DNA from: Coleofasciculus sp. FACHB-1120
GTDB taxonomy: Bacteria; Cyanobacteriota; Cyanobacteriia; Cyanobacteriales; FACHB-T130
Length of the DNA: 64,000 nucleotides
Assembly (NCBI RefSeq): GCF_014698845.1
Contig: NZ_JACJTV010000006.1
Location: 124,001 to 188,000, forward strand
Direction: 5' to 3'
Of the stretch, positions 33,517 to 43,142 are shown piece by piece (position 1 is the stretch's first letter; each line of letters opens with the position of its first letter). The notes beneath the pieces are model-generated. The model was not told the DNA's origin. It was given only the letters and a program-made list of their open reading frames with translations, and did no database searches. The position numbers were made by a program, and so were the translations under genes.

Positions 33517-36510
33517 CTAATCAACTCCTTCAATTGGCGCGAAGCCTTGGCGTTGGATATTTTCAGTGATTACGCGGGGTTCGAGGAATTGTAGCAAGTA
33601 ATCTGGACCACCTGCTTTAGAACCGACCCCGGAGAGTTTGAAACCGCCGAAGGGTTGTCTTGCTACAATTGCGCCAGTGATGCCACGATTGATGTAGAGG
33701 TTGCCGACTTCAAATTCGCTTTCAGCTTGTTGAATGTGGGAAGGTGTACGCGAATATAGACCGCCGGTAAGCGCGAAGTTGGTGTTATTACCAACCGCGA
33801 TCGCTTCCTTGAAATTCTTCACCCGCATGACTGCCAAGACAGGACCAAAAATTTCTTCTTGGGCAATCGTCGCCTCTGGCGAGACTTCTGAGAAAATCGT
33901 CGGGCCAATAAAATAGCCATTATTGGGTGCGGGCATTTCCAGCGCCACTTTTGCTTCCTGACGCCCTTTCTCGATATATTCCAAAATGCGATCGCGTGCG
34001 TTTGCATCAATCACAGGACCAACTTGGGTGCTAGGTGCCTCCGCAGGGCCAACATTAAGCGATCGCGTCGCTTCCACCAAACGCTCCACAAAAGCATCAT
34101 AGATGGGTTCTAGAACAATGACCCGCGAACACGCCGAACACTTCTGTCCGCTGTAACCAAAAGCGGACTGCACCACACCTTGCACAGCTTGGTCGAGATC
34201 GGCACTTTCATCGACGATAATCGCATTCTTGCCACCCATTTCGGCAATCACCCGCTTCAGGTGTTTTTGTCCTGGTTGTAAAATCGCCGCATCAGCGTAA
34301 ATTCGACAGCCGACTTCCTGAGAACCTGTGAAAGTAATCATGTGGACATCGGGATGCTTCACCATATAAGCACCCACCGTTGAACCTTTTCCGGGTACGT
34401 ATTGGAATACCCCACGAGGGATGCCTGCTTCTACCAAAATTTCACTGAGTTTCGCAGTAATCACCGATGAAACTTCAGCGGGTTTGAGAAGCGTACAATT
34501 TCCAGCCACCAGTGACGCCACTGTCATTCCGGTGGGAATCGCCAAGGGGAAATTCCAAGGGGAAATAATCAGAGAAATTCCTCTTGGTTGGTAGTTATAG
34601 CGGTTGGTTTCCCCGGCGATGTCATAATGGTGCCCAGCATCCAACCGTTCCATTTCGTCGGCATAGTAACGGCAGAAGTCTATCGCTTCGGAAACTTCAC
34701 CATCGCATTCCCGCACTGGCTTCCCAACTTCTAATACCATGCACGCGGATAATTCAGCGCGGCGTTTTTCCATCAAATCTGCGGCTTTCCGCAACACTCC
34801 AGCCCTTTCTGGCACCGGAGTCCGCCGCCAATTGGCAAATGCTGCTTTTGCGGCTTGGATCGCTTGTTCTGCCTGTTCTACGCTAATCAACCCGATTTTG
34901 CCAACCACCTCACTGGGGTTGGAAGGGTTCACTGAATCGACGAGATCCGATGTATTTACATATTCACCGTTAATCAGAGGTAAATAGGTTTTACCCAACT
35001 GTTCGCGCATCGTTTGCAAAGCTTGTTGCGATCGCTTCCTTTCCTCGACTTGAGAATAATCCGTATCCGCCGCATTGTGAAAAGGCAAGTTTAGAGTTGG
35101 GAGTTTTGAGTTTTGAGTTTTGAATGAATCCGAACTTTCTACAACGGGGGGCGCTAACAATTCCTCAATCGGGCGCTCTTCCAGATTTTGCCTCAAGAAT
35201 GAACTATTGGCAGTATTTTCCAGCAACCGGCGAATCAAATAAGCCATTCCCGGTAGCAAATCCCCATAAGGACAATACACCCGCACTCGATAACCTTTAT
35301 CGACGAGAGCTTTTGCCAGCTTATCTCCCATGCCGTACAAAACTTGCATCTCAAAGCGACGGCGGGGAATTTTCAAACTTTCCGCGATCGCCATCGCCCG
35401 TGCTTGCGATCGCACGTTATGGCTGCCAATTGCCGCGTATAAATACTCATGATTTTCCAGCAACAACTGGGTCATCTTCTCAAAATTGGCATCAGTTGCG
35501 GTTTTATCGCTGTAAACTGGCACGGGCCAATCTTTTTGCATCGCCTTGATGGTTTCTTGATCCCAGTACGCCCCTTTTACCAAGCGCACTGTTAGGGGAT
35601 AGCCACGCTGTTTCGCCCAGTCAATCAAGCCGCGCAAATCTTGTTCGCTGTCGCGCAGATAAGCTTGCAGCGTTATTCCGAGATCCGTGCGACTCCGGAA
35701 CTCCTCTTCCATCAACAACTGTTTCAGGATGGAGAGCGTCAAATCTTTATAGGCATACTGTTCCATATCAAAGTGAACGGCAGCCCCCAACGCTTGGGCG
35801 CGACGTAATAGAAGCCGGATGCGATCGCTCACTCGCTCCTCGCTTCCCTTCGCATCCAACGGATCGAACTGGGAATAAAACGCGGTTAACTTGACAGATA
35901 CCTGAACCTGCGGGATATCTTCTCCATCGGCTTGGTCTATTGCAGGAATCCGCGTCCACGTCTTCGCAGCGTCCGTCAGCTGCTGCATCAATTCCAAATA
36001 TCTATCTAAATACGACTGCGCCTCAGCTTCCGTAATCACCGCCTCCCCCAACAGGTCGATGGTAAAAGCCATTTTCTCCTTACGCAATCGCTCAACCGTC
36101 TTAATAACCTGTTTAATGCTTTCCCCAGCGATATATTTATGGGCTAAAGTTTCAACTGCTGTATTCACAGTTGTCGCTGCTACTTGACCGGGCATTGAGT
36201 CTGGAGACGCAAAGTTGAGCATCCCTTTCAGGCTCGTCGGGAGTTCAACCGACTCATCCGCCAAGTATTCTTGCAAGTGACGAGCAACTTCCGGTTTACT
36301 GTGCAGCGCAGGCAGACAGTCAATGAAGCGAAACAGCTGCACCCGCAAACCAGGGTTGCCCATTGCCCAGGCAAGTAATTTATCATCCCAGCGCATTTGG
36401 TCGCGCATTTGGGCAAAAAAGGAGCGATTTTCTCTCGTTGCTGCCAACAGCTGTTTGGCAATTTCTTGGGTCTTGACTTCGTAGGTGCTATCAGATATTT
36501 GTACAACCAC
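33517..36510 (-). CDS. putA: Bifunctional proline dehydrogenase / glutamate-semialdehyde dehydrogenase PutA
   Basis: A 997-residue enzyme that oxidises proline to glutamate in two steps. The FAD-dependent proline dehydrogenase barrel (about 90-440) includes VQVSVKLTAFYSQFDPLDAK, VRLVKGAYWD and RRFEMQVLYGMGD. The aldehyde dehydrogenase half (about 515-985) includes NFPLAIPTGM, the glycine motif FTGSQEVG, the general base region EMGGKNA and the catalytic Cys791 in GQKCSACSR. It lacks the N-terminal DNA-binding domain of enteric PutA, so it is enzymatic only. The inter-domain linker around 455-475 contains TQNSKLPTLN, which is translated intergenic-type sequence. The start is GTG 36510. The role is proline use as nitrogen, carbon or electron source. 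Confidence 0.95.
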   Translation of the reverse strand: MVVQISDSTYEVKTQEIAKQLLAATRENRSFFAQMRDQMRWDDKLLAWAMGNPGLRVQLFRFIDCLPALHSKPEVARHLQEYLADESVELPTSLKGMLNFASPDSMPGQVAATTVNTAVETLAHKYIAGESIKQVIKTVERLRKEKMAFTIDLLGEAVITEAEAQSYLDRYLELMQQLTDAAKTWTRIPAIDQADGEDIPQVQVSVKLTAFYSQFDPLDAKGSEERVSDRIRLLLRRAQALGAAVHFDMEQYAYKDLTLSILKQLLMEEEFRSRTDLGITLQAYLRDSEQDLRGLIDWAKQRGYPLTVRLVKGAYWDQETIKAMQKDWPVPVYSDKTATDANFEKMTQLLLENHEYLYAAIGSHNVRSQARAMAIAESLKIPRRRFEMQVLYGMGDKLAKALVDKGYRVRVYCPYGDLLPGMAYLIRRLLENTANSSFLRQNLEERPIEELLAPPVVESSDSFKTQNSKLPTLNLPFHNAADTDYSQVEERKRSQQALQTMREQLGKTYLPLINGEYVNTSDLVDSVNPSNPSEVVGKIGLISVEQAEQAIQAAKAAFANWRRTPVPERAGVLRKAADLMEKRRAELSACMVLEVGKPVRECDGEVSEAIDFCRYYADEMERLDAGHHYDIAGETNRYNYQPRGISLIISPWNFPLAIPTGMTVASLVAGNCTLLKPAEVSSVITAKLSEILVEAGIPRGVFQYVPGKGSTVGAYMVKHPDVHMITFTGSQEVGCRIYADAAILQPGQKHLKRVIAEMGGKNAIIVDESADLDQAVQGVVQSAFGYSGQKCSACSRVIVLEPIYDAFVERLVEATRSLNVGPAEAPSTQVGPVIDANARDRILEYIEKGRQEAKVALEMPAPNNGYFIGPTIFSEVSPEATIAQEEIFGPVLAVMRVKNFKEAIAVGNNTNFALTGGLYSRTPSHIQQAESEFEVGNLYINRGITGAIVARQPFGGFKLSGVGSKAGGPDYLLQFLEPRVITENIQRQGFAPIEGVD

Positions 36511-36602
36511 AGCTGGCAGACTCCTAATTCAGGATAAAGGCATCAATGCTGGGAACCCTCTATCTTCTATTTTCTCGATTTCCCACGCGATCGGCATCAA
36601 CT

Positions 36603-37964
36603 TTACTTCCCAACTGCCGCTGTTGACTGTAGCGGATTCAACACACGACCAAGAAACAAAATGCTACCCGACCGCTTGTCCCGAATTAGGAACACAAATG
36701 GGCGATCGGCTCGAAACTTTTTATTGGTGCCCCTAGTCATCCCCACCGCTGTAGACGCCCCTGCCTCAGTACCCTCCTCATTCACCTCTACAAAGGCTTT
36801 GTGGATCACCTTGGAGATGAACAACCCTTTCTTGCCGGTCATCGCCGAGAAGTCAGCTTCAAGACTGAACGCATTGGGCATCCCCATATTTGCCAGCACC
36901 TTGCTGAGGTCAAACTCTGAAGTGAGGTTGAACTTCGGCAACCAAACTGAAACCATCTGCTCTTGCTTGAGGGACGATAGCCACCGTTCCAAGTTTTTCG
37001 GCGTCAGCTGCTGCTCCAGCTTCGCCAGCCCATCCACTTGCTTGGGCAAGAGAATCACCATCGATAATTCCTCGGATAGCTCCTCCCCTTGACCGTAGGG
37101 CAGCTCTAGCACTTGCAAGCTGCCGACATCTGCCCAGCCGTATTGATCCGTCTTGAACATCATCGGTACGCTAATCTGCTGCGTCGGAGTGACATAAAAC
37201 GGCTCATTTTTGGTTTTTTCCCGATCGAACGGGCTGAACCAGGCACCTTTAAAGTAAATGGCATTTGTCAGCACCAGCTTTGTCTTGGGAGAGATCATCC
37301 CTGGTGCAATCAGGTCTTGAATCTTGTCTTCAGTTTTTTTGGCGACCCAGTTGTTGATTGTGCGACGAGCCTGTTCAGTCGCTCCGGCAAAGTCTACCTC
37401 CTGGAGTCCCCCGCCGTAATCGTTCTGAGTGGTTTTCAAGAAGGGATCGCGAAAGCCATAGCCCTTTTGACCCCATAGCCGATTCGCAACAGCAATTTGA
37501 TATCCCCGCTGTTCGCTGGCGTTTAGCTCAGCCGTGAGGGCAGCAAAAGTCGGATGCAGGCGTTCTTGCTCTAAGGTGAAGTGGAGAACTTTCGCCATCT
37601 CGGTCGCCGTTTGTCCGCCCGCTCCAGCGTAGGTCATGGCGAGTGCCGTTGAAATGCTATAAGGAGAGAAAAATAGGTTCCCTTCTTGTTTCTGCAAACG
37701 GTTATAGAGATCGAGGGCGAAGGAGCTGTTGCCCTCCACCACGGTATCTAAGAGCGCGGAAATTTCCTCTGTTGGTTGTTTTGAACTGGAGGACGCGGTT
37801 TGGCTGGTGAAAATCGGCTTTGGAAGCGGAATCCTATGTGCTTTCTCTGAAAACGAGGTGTGATTCCTGAAAGACATCCCAGGTTCACGAGCCATAGCGG
37901 AACCAACCGAAGCGATCGCCAAACCTACTAAAGCGGCGGAAAAACCCGCGATGAATTGTCTCAT
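36603..37964 (-). CDS. Serpin (serine protease inhibitor), secreted
   Basis: 453 residues from ATG 37964; a TTG five codons upstream is less likely. The signal peptide is MRQFIAGFSAALVGLAIASV ending GSAMA. After a Ser/Pro/Thr-rich spacer (25-65) comes a full-length serpin fold (about 70-445): SFALDLYNRLQKQEGNLFFS, LTNAIYFKGAWFSPFD, and the breach and hinge text HKAFVEVNEEGTEAGASTA. The hinge (GTEAGASTA) has small residues as needed for loop insertion, so it should be inhibitory. The reactive loop VGMTRGTNKK puts Arg at or next to P1, suggesting a trypsin-like target. Likely location is the periplasm or outside. It sits 92 bases upstream of putA on the same strand. Confidence 0.93.
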   Translation of the reverse strand: MRQFIAGFSAALVGLAIASVGSAMAREPGMSFRNHTSFSEKAHRIPLPKPIFTSQTASSSSKQPTEEISALLDTVVEGNSSFALDLYNRLQKQEGNLFFSPYSISTALAMTYAGAGGQTATEMAKVLHFTLEQERLHPTFAALTAELNASEQRGYQIAVANRLWGQKGYGFRDPFLKTTQNDYGGGLQEVDFAGATEQARRTINNWVAKKTEDKIQDLIAPGMISPKTKLVLTNAIYFKGAWFSPFDREKTKNEPFYVTPTQQISVPMMFKTDQYGWADVGSLQVLELPYGQGEELSEELSMVILLPKQVDGLAKLEQQLTPKNLERWLSSLKQEQMVSVWLPKFNLTSEFDLSKVLANMGMPNAFSLEADFSAMTGKKGLFISKVIHKAFVEVNEEGTEAGASTAVGMTRGTNKKFRADRPFVFLIRDKRSGSILFLGRVLNPLQSTAAVGK

Positions 37965-38062
37965 GCTGCTTTCATGCAAAATCCCATAGCCGTGGTTTCT
38001 GAATGTAGCAGATGCCTCTGGTAAGCCCAGCCTAACCTATCTTTTATTCCAAAGAAAAGATA

Positions 38063-38089
38063 GCTTCAGGAGTATTAAACTCCTGAAGC
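38063..38089 (-). terminator. Terminator of the pnt operon
   Basis: GCTTCAGGAGT (38063-38073) and ACTCCTGAAGC (38079-38089) pair perfectly over 11 bases with a 5-base loop. The minus-strand exit TATCTTTTCTTT is T-rich. It is 59 bases after the pntB stop. Confidence 0.75.
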
Positions 38090-38147
38090 AAACTGGTATC
38101 GTATCGAAATCAAAATTTTGAGTAATGAGATAAAACTCAAAATTTGT

Positions 38148-39551
38148 TTATAGCTGCTTCACTTCAGCAACCAGCTTCGCCACGACATCCCGCGCACTAC
38201 CAAATAGCATCATCGTTTTGTCTTTGTAGAAAAGCTCGTTATCCACACCGGCAAAACCCGCACTCATCCCCCGTTTAATCACAATCGTGTGTTTTGCCTT
38301 ATCGACTTCCAGAATCGGCATCCCGTAAATTGGGCTAGCAGAATCGTGACGAGCCGCTGGATTCACCACATCATTCGCCCCAATCACCAGCGCCACATCC
38401 GTCTGCTCTAACTGCGGATTGATATCATCCATATCGTATAGCTGCGGATAAGGCACATTCGCCTCCGCTAGCAATACGTTCATGTGTCCTGGCATCCGTC
38501 CCGCGACTGGGTGAATGGCGTATTTCACTTCAACGCCCAGTTTTTCTAGTCCGTCAGCCAATTCGCGGACAGCGTGTTGTGCTTGCGCCACCGCCATACC
38601 ATAGCCGGGAACAATCACGACGGAACGTGCATAGCCCAACATCATCGCACCTTCTTCTGGATCGATGCTGTGGACATTTTTATCGCCTCCATCTGCACTA
38701 CCAGCACCACCAGATGCCCCAGCTTTCCCGAAGGCACCGAACAGCACGCTGGCAAGGGAACGGTTCATCGCCTTACACATGATTTCGGTCAGGATTAAGC
38801 CTGAAGCGCCTACCAAGGCACCGGCAATAATCAACATATTGTTCATCACCACGAAGCCAGCCGCCGCTGCAGCGACCCCAGAAAGCGAGTTCAGCAGCGA
38901 AATCACGACGGGCATATCCCCGCCGCCAATCGGAATCACAAACAGCACGCCCAGAAGGAAGGAAATCCCTACCATTCCTAGGAATACAGGTAAGTTATCT
39001 GGTACGACGAGCAGATAGGCACTCGCGACGACAAAACTTCCCAAGAGGAGGGCATTGATGGGTTGCTGCAAGGGAAACGTGATCGGGGAACCACTAATAA
39101 GTCCCTGCAATTTGGCAAAAGCAACCATACTGCCAGTGAAGGTGACGCCGCCGATAAAGACGCTACTGATAATCGAGAGGTTGGCGTCAATGGGAATTGC
39201 TTGGTGCGCGTCCAAAAGCCGCCAAAATTCTCCTAGAGCGACGAGGGCAGAAGCTAAGCCTCCCAAACCGTTTAGTAGACCCACCATTTGAGGCATGGCA
39301 GTCATTTCTACTTTATAGGCTGCGATCGCACCCAACACTGAACCAATCAGCAAACCCAACAAAATCATTTCGTAGTTCAACACCTGCCTATCTAGCAGTG
39401 TTGCTACGATAGCCAGTAGCATCCCGACCGCTGCCCACTGATTGCCTGTGCGAGCTGTCGCTGGTGAACCCAGCTTCTTCAATCCCAGAATAAATAAACA
39501 CGCTGCTACTAAATAAGTCAGCTGTATTCCACTCGGCAGATATTCCGTCAT
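38148..39551 (-). CDS. pntB: NAD(P) transhydrogenase subunit beta
   Basis: 467 residues. Nine or so membrane helices (1-275) contain the proton channel of domain II (for example GNQWAAVGMLLAIVATLLD and IGGVTFTGSMVAFAKLQGLI). Domain III (290-467) binds NADP(H): VIVPGYGMAVAQAQHAVREL, the HPVAGRMPGHMNVLLAE segment and DVALVIGANDVVNPAAR, then KRGMSAGFAGVDN. The complex couples hydride transfer from NADH to NADP+ to proton movement across the membrane. It is the last gene of a three-gene operon with 114 bases to pntA2. Confidence 0.96.
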   Translation of the reverse strand: MTEYLPSGIQLTYLVAACLFILGLKKLGSPATARTGNQWAAVGMLLAIVATLLDRQVLNYEMILLGLLIGSVLGAIAAYKVEMTAMPQMVGLLNGLGGLASALVALGEFWRLLDAHQAIPIDANLSIISSVFIGGVTFTGSMVAFAKLQGLISGSPITFPLQQPINALLLGSFVVASAYLLVVPDNLPVFLGMVGISFLLGVLFVIPIGGGDMPVVISLLNSLSGVAAAAAGFVVMNNMLIIAGALVGASGLILTEIMCKAMNRSLASVLFGAFGKAGASGGAGSADGGDKNVHSIDPEEGAMMLGYARSVVIVPGYGMAVAQAQHAVRELADGLEKLGVEVKYAIHPVAGRMPGHMNVLLAEANVPYPQLYDMDDINPQLEQTDVALVIGANDVVNPAARHDSASPIYGMPILEVDKAKHTIVIKRGMSAGFAGVDNELFYKDKTMMLFGSARDVVAKLVAEVKQL

Positions 39552-39665
39552 ATCACTTGTTAGTCGGTAATGGGTAATTGGTGATTGGTAATCAGAAGAG
39601 TTTGAGGGTTCGGGTTTGAATTTTGAGTTGGAAACTTCTTCGATTCAAAATTCAAAACTTACCCC

Positions 39666-39956
39666 TTACCCGCTTACCTTTTTCTTAAACATTTGCAACA
39701 TCCGATCCGTCACCAAGAAACCACCTACTACGTTGATGGTTGCCAGCACCACGGCAATCAAGCCCAAAATGACGCTGAGATTTGACTCGCGCGGTCCACA
39801 GACAATCAGCGCTCCAATTACGGCAATTCCGGAAATTGCATTTGCCCCGGACATGAGGGGAGTATGGAGTGTCGGCGGCACTTTGTTAATTACTTCAAAT
39901 CCGATAAAAGACGCTAGAACAAATACAAACAAAGCACCAATTAAGGTTTCTGTCAT
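39666..39956 (-). CDS. pntA2: NAD(P) transhydrogenase subunit alpha, membrane part
   Basis: 96 residues with three to four membrane helices (7-24, 34-55, 60-80). This is the separate alpha-2 chain found in cyanobacteria and some other bacteria, where the alpha subunit is split into soluble NAD-binding and membrane chains. The family text is FIGFEVINKVPPTLHTPLMS and GANAISGIAVIGAL. It completes the proton channel with PntB. The start ATG at 39956 follows 133 bases after the soluble alpha gene. Confidence 0.93.
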   Translation of the reverse strand: MTETLIGALFVFVLASFIGFEVINKVPPTLHTPLMSGANAISGIAVIGALIVCGPRESNLSVILGLIAVVLATINVVGGFLVTDRMLQMFKKKVSG

Positions 39957-40089
39957 TCAGCTCGCTACTCCTTCTTGATTCAGCGGTAAAGGTGGACAAT
40001 GCCCACCGACAATATTCAAATTTGACACCTAATTTGATAGCAAACAAACCCGCTTCCAGAGAAGAAAGTGGGGTTCTTCCGCTGTTTTT

Positions 40090-41235
40090 CTAGGCGTTAA
40101 TCGTTACCTGAGCCAAAGTATCCTGGACTCGTTGATTGAGAATCTCACCGTTATTAGTGACGCAGGTACTGCTAATAATGTCATCCTCAAAATTCAGGTG
40201 CAACGCCTTTTCTTTAATCAGGTATTGCACCAAAGTCAAAACATTCTTGGCATACATTTGACTGGCGTGAACCGGCATAGACGCAGGTAAATTCATCGGG
40301 CCAATAATCGTGACTCCGTTCCGCTGTACATCCTTGCCTGGTTCCGTGCAGGCGCAGTTTCCGCCTTGCTCAGCTGCCAAATCGACAATGACCGAACCTG
40401 GTTTCATCTGGGCTACCATTTCCTCAGTCACTAGGATGGGCGCTTTCCTGCCCGGAACCTGAGCCGTGGTAATGACGACATCGGCTTGCTTGACGTGCTC
40501 GGTGAGGACTTCTTGGGTGCGTTGCTTAGAGGCTTCAGAAACTTCTTTGGCGTAGCCACCCGCCGCTACAGTTTCTTCATTCAGCTGCACTTCGATAAAT
40601 TTCGCCCCTAGGCTTTGCACCTCTTCCTTCACGGCAGGACGAATATCAAAGGCTTCTACGATGGCACCTAGGCGTCTAGCAGTAGCGATCGCTTGCAGTC
40701 CCGCTACCCCGGCACCCATAATAAATACTTTCGCTGGTGCAATTGTCCCGGCTGCTGTCGTCAGCATCGGGAAGAACTTTGGCACAGCCGCCGCTGCAAT
40801 CAGTACCGCCTTGTATCCAGCCAGTCCCGCTTGAGAAGACAAAGCATCCATGCTCTGCGCTCGACTGGTGCGGGGGATCAACTCCATACTGAAGGCGGTG
40901 ACTCTGCGCTCAGCTAAACGCTGGATGAGGTGTGGATTTCCCAGAGGATTTAGAAACCCAATCAACACGCCGCCTTCCTTTAGCTGATGAATTTCATGGT
41001 CTTTGGGCGGATTGACTTTTAATAGAACATCCGCTTCGCGCCACAAAGCACCTGTATCCGAGACAATCGTTGCACCGGCTGCTCTATAGGCGTCATCAAA
41101 CAAAAATGCTTGCTCACCAGCACCCGCCTCTACCCACACTTCTAGACCCTGTTTTACAAGCTTGCCTACAGTGTCAGGCACCAGCGCCACACGCCGTTCA
41201 CCAACTTCAACTTCCTTTGCAACCGCAATTCTCAT
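40090..41235 (-). CDS. pntA1: NAD(P) transhydrogenase subunit alpha, NAD-binding part
   Basis: 381 residues from ATG 41235, preceded by GGAG at a good distance; a TTG four codons upstream is not needed. The two-lobe alanine-dehydrogenase-like fold has MRIAVAKEVEVGERRVALVP at the start, the loop KVNPPKDHEIHQLKEGGVLI, the Rossmann motif VFIMGAGVAGLQAIATARRL with Asp at the end of the second strand (VEAFDIRP), and QVPGRKAPILVTEEMVAQM. It binds NADH and passes hydride to domain III of PntB. First gene of the pnt operon. Together the operon supplies NADPH using the proton gradient, or the reverse. Confidence 0.95.
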   Translation of the reverse strand: MRIAVAKEVEVGERRVALVPDTVGKLVKQGLEVWVEAGAGEQAFLFDDAYRAAGATIVSDTGALWREADVLLKVNPPKDHEIHQLKEGGVLIGFLNPLGNPHLIQRLAERRVTAFSMELIPRTSRAQSMDALSSQAGLAGYKAVLIAAAAVPKFFPMLTTAAGTIAPAKVFIMGAGVAGLQAIATARRLGAIVEAFDIRPAVKEEVQSLGAKFIEVQLNEETVAAGGYAKEVSEASKQRTQEVLTEHVKQADVVITTAQVPGRKAPILVTEEMVAQMKPGSVIVDLAAEQGGNCACTEPGKDVQRNGVTIIGPMNLPASMPVHASQMYAKNVLTLVQYLIKEKALHLNFEDDIISSTCVTNNGEILNQRVQDTLAQVTINA

Positions 41236-41863
41236 GAACTCTCCCAATCAATTCTACGAAACCCTTCTGCATCCTATCGTTTTGCATCCTAGATGGATTT
41301 CTAAATTCCGATCCGTATCTTTAACTTTGTTTTATGAATTTAGAGTTCCATTCTTACGCACGTCCTAAGACGATATCACCTAGAACCCGTTTTCAAAGCT
41401 TTAACCGATGATAAAAAGCTTTCTCTTAAACCCTCTGGTGCCTACTATCTCTGGCGTCAATTCAGATTAATTGAAGGGTTTGTTTCCGGCTGATTTTTTC
41501 AAATTTATTATATAAACAACCAAAAAAATACATAATGGTATACATTAGTACATAAAAAAATCCTGTTGAGCGCGATCGCACTGATTCAGACGGCATTACA
41601 TCAGATGGCACTGCTTCAGATCCCATTGAATCAGGCAACTAGTTTAAAATCATCTATCTTTAATAAGCCGGTCTGCTTCCATCACCCTAACCTGAGCGAT
41701 CGCTCGACTCAAAAGCTCACCATGCTTGCATCTGGGGGCACTTTCTTCCGGCTTCCCGCGTCACGGGGGAGGATTCCTTGGGTGTGGCTACATACCCACT
41801 TGAGTCAAAAATAGTAAAGTTTAGTAACAAAGCCCACTCTCTACAGTTGAGGTACAAGAGCCT
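41236..41863. other. 628-base region between the divergent pnt operon and DUF2808 gene
   Basis: Holds promoters for both directions. 41570-41650 is low-complexity with repeated words near CATTACATCAGATGGCACTG and CTTCAGATCCC; an 82-codon plus frame here (41566-41814) reads these repeats and is not called. The middle (41510-41560) is strongly AT-rich. No RNA gene could be recognised. Confidence 0.5.
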
Positions 41864-42397
41864 ATGTTGTCAACAAAATCCTCTAAGCGACGCCTAATTT
41901 CTGCCCTAGCAGCGACGGGTTGCTTGCTAACGGGCTTTGCCAGTCTCACCCAAGCACAGAGTCTACCTGGTTTAACCATTTTTAGCGGTGTTGAACGACA
42001 AAATCAGCTGAGCTATCGGTTAGATTTTGGTGGTCAAGCGGATAACTGGGATCGCTACCGGCTCAAGATTCCTGGCAAAAAGATGGAATTAGGGGCAGCT
42101 CAGTTTGTCGTCACTTATCCGGATTACTATAAGGGCAAGTTTGACACGAAAAACGTTGAAGTTCGTGTCAAAGGGAAAAAGGTGCCCATCAAAGAGGTTG
42201 TCTGGGACAAAGAAAATTACAAGCTTCTGATTTATATGCAGGAGCCGGTAGCTGCCGGTAACAGCGTAGACTTAATCTTGTCTAACGTGAAAAACCCGCC
42301 TTTTGGTGGAACTTATTATTTCACGGGTGCGATTCTCACTCCTGGCGATGTACCGTTGCCCCGTTATCTCGGTACCTGGATTCTGAGTATTAATTAA
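41864..42397 (+). CDS. DUF2808 secreted protein
   Basis: 177 residues. The signal peptide reaches TQAQS (about residue 32) after a basic start (KSSKRR). The mature part has the DUF2808 pattern: YRLDFGGQADNWDRYRLKIP, VVTYPDYYKGKFDTKNVEVR and NPPFGGTYYFTGAILTPGD, ending GTWILSIN. The domain is common in cyanobacteria, probably beta-rich and periplasmic, with no known function. It lies 125 bases before rpmH on the same strand, but the spacer suggests a separate transcript. Confidence 0.85.
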   Translation: MLSTKSSKRRLISALAATGCLLTGFASLTQAQSLPGLTIFSGVERQNQLSYRLDFGGQADNWDRYRLKIPGKKMELGAAQFVVTYPDYYKGKFDTKNVEVRVKGKKVPIKEVVWDKENYKLLIYMQEPVAAGNSVDLILSNVKNPPFGGTYYFTGAILTPGDVPLPRYLGTWILSIN

Positions 42398-42521
42398 GGC
42401 GCACTCCACGTCTGCTTCTGTGCCGCCAAGGGGCGCTTGCAAAAGGAGCGCAATGTGATGCTATGCTGGAGAATCGTGACTTTTTCTATAGCGGCGATTC
42501 CTAAATCTGGAGTAAAAACCG

Positions 42522-42659
42522 ATGACTCAGCGCACTCTGGGCGGCACTAATCGTAAACAAAAAAGAACATCTGGTTTTCGGGCACGGATGCGTACCAAAA
42601 ATGGTCAGGCTGTCATCAAAGCTCGGCGAAAAAAGGGACGTTATCGCCTTTCCGTTTAG
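42522..42659 (+). CDS. rpmH: 50S ribosomal protein L34
   Basis: 45 residues: [20 protein letters not shown], then [20 protein letters not shown] and LSV. This is the complete, highly basic L34, an early-assembling protein of the large ribosomal subunit. It is the first gene of the conserved rpmH-rnpA-yidC order. The start ATG has a weak ribosome site (GGAG at 42509). Confidence 0.97.
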   Translation: MTQRTLGGTNRKQKRTSGFRARMRTKNGQAVIKARRKKGRYRLSV

Positions 42660-42743
42660 AAACCAAAGAAGGATGAAGGATGAGGGATGAATTGATTTCG
42701 CCTTCAGCCTTCTTTTAAGCCACGTAGGAGGGCGGAGTTTCTA

Positions 42744-43142
42744 GTGGCATTATCCAGAGCGAATCGACTCCGGCACCGGCAAGATTTCACCGCTGTGTAT
42801 CAGAGTGGTCTGCGTCGCAATGCCCCGCACTTTGCTTTAAGAGCGTTAAGGCAACCAAGCGGCGCTGGGGTCATGAAAACTGCTGAAGTGATGCCAACCC
42901 GCATCGGTATCTCCATCAGCCAAAAAGTCAGCAAGCGGGCAGTCATCCGGAACCGTATCAAGCGACGGATTCGGGCAGCGATTCGTCAGATGTTACCTCG
43001 CATTGCACCTGGCTGGCGATTGGTCATCGTTGTGCGACCCATAGCAGTGGAGTGCGATTATGGTCAAATTTTGCGAGAATTAGAGCAGTTGTTGGCAGAA
43101 GCAGAGGTACTCAATGGGCATCAAAGAGGAAACCTTCTATGA
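42744..43142 (+). CDS. rnpA: Ribonuclease P protein component
   Basis: A 132-residue protein cofactor of RNase P, which matures the 5' ends of tRNAs with the catalytic RNA. Family text: LSRANRLRHRQDFTAVYQSG, the RNR signature region KVSKRAVIRNRIKRRIRAAI, and WRLVIVVRP. The start is GTG 42744, with GGAGGGCGGAG a few bases upstream. The last 29 bases overlap the next gene, which suggests translational coupling. There is a Gly/Val/Met insertion (PSGAGVMKTAEV) between strands compared with the usual length. Confidence 0.96.
   Translation: MALSRANRLRHRQDFTAVYQSGLRRNAPHFALRALRQPSGAGVMKTAEVMPTRIGISISQKVSKRAVIRNRIKRRIRAAIRQMLPRIAPGWRLVIVVRPIAVECDYGQILRELEQLLAEAEVLNGHQRGNLL

Noticed and set aside
41566-41814. 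82-codon plus-strand frame
   Set aside because: It translates short repeated words of the spacer; no signal, domain or ribosome site.
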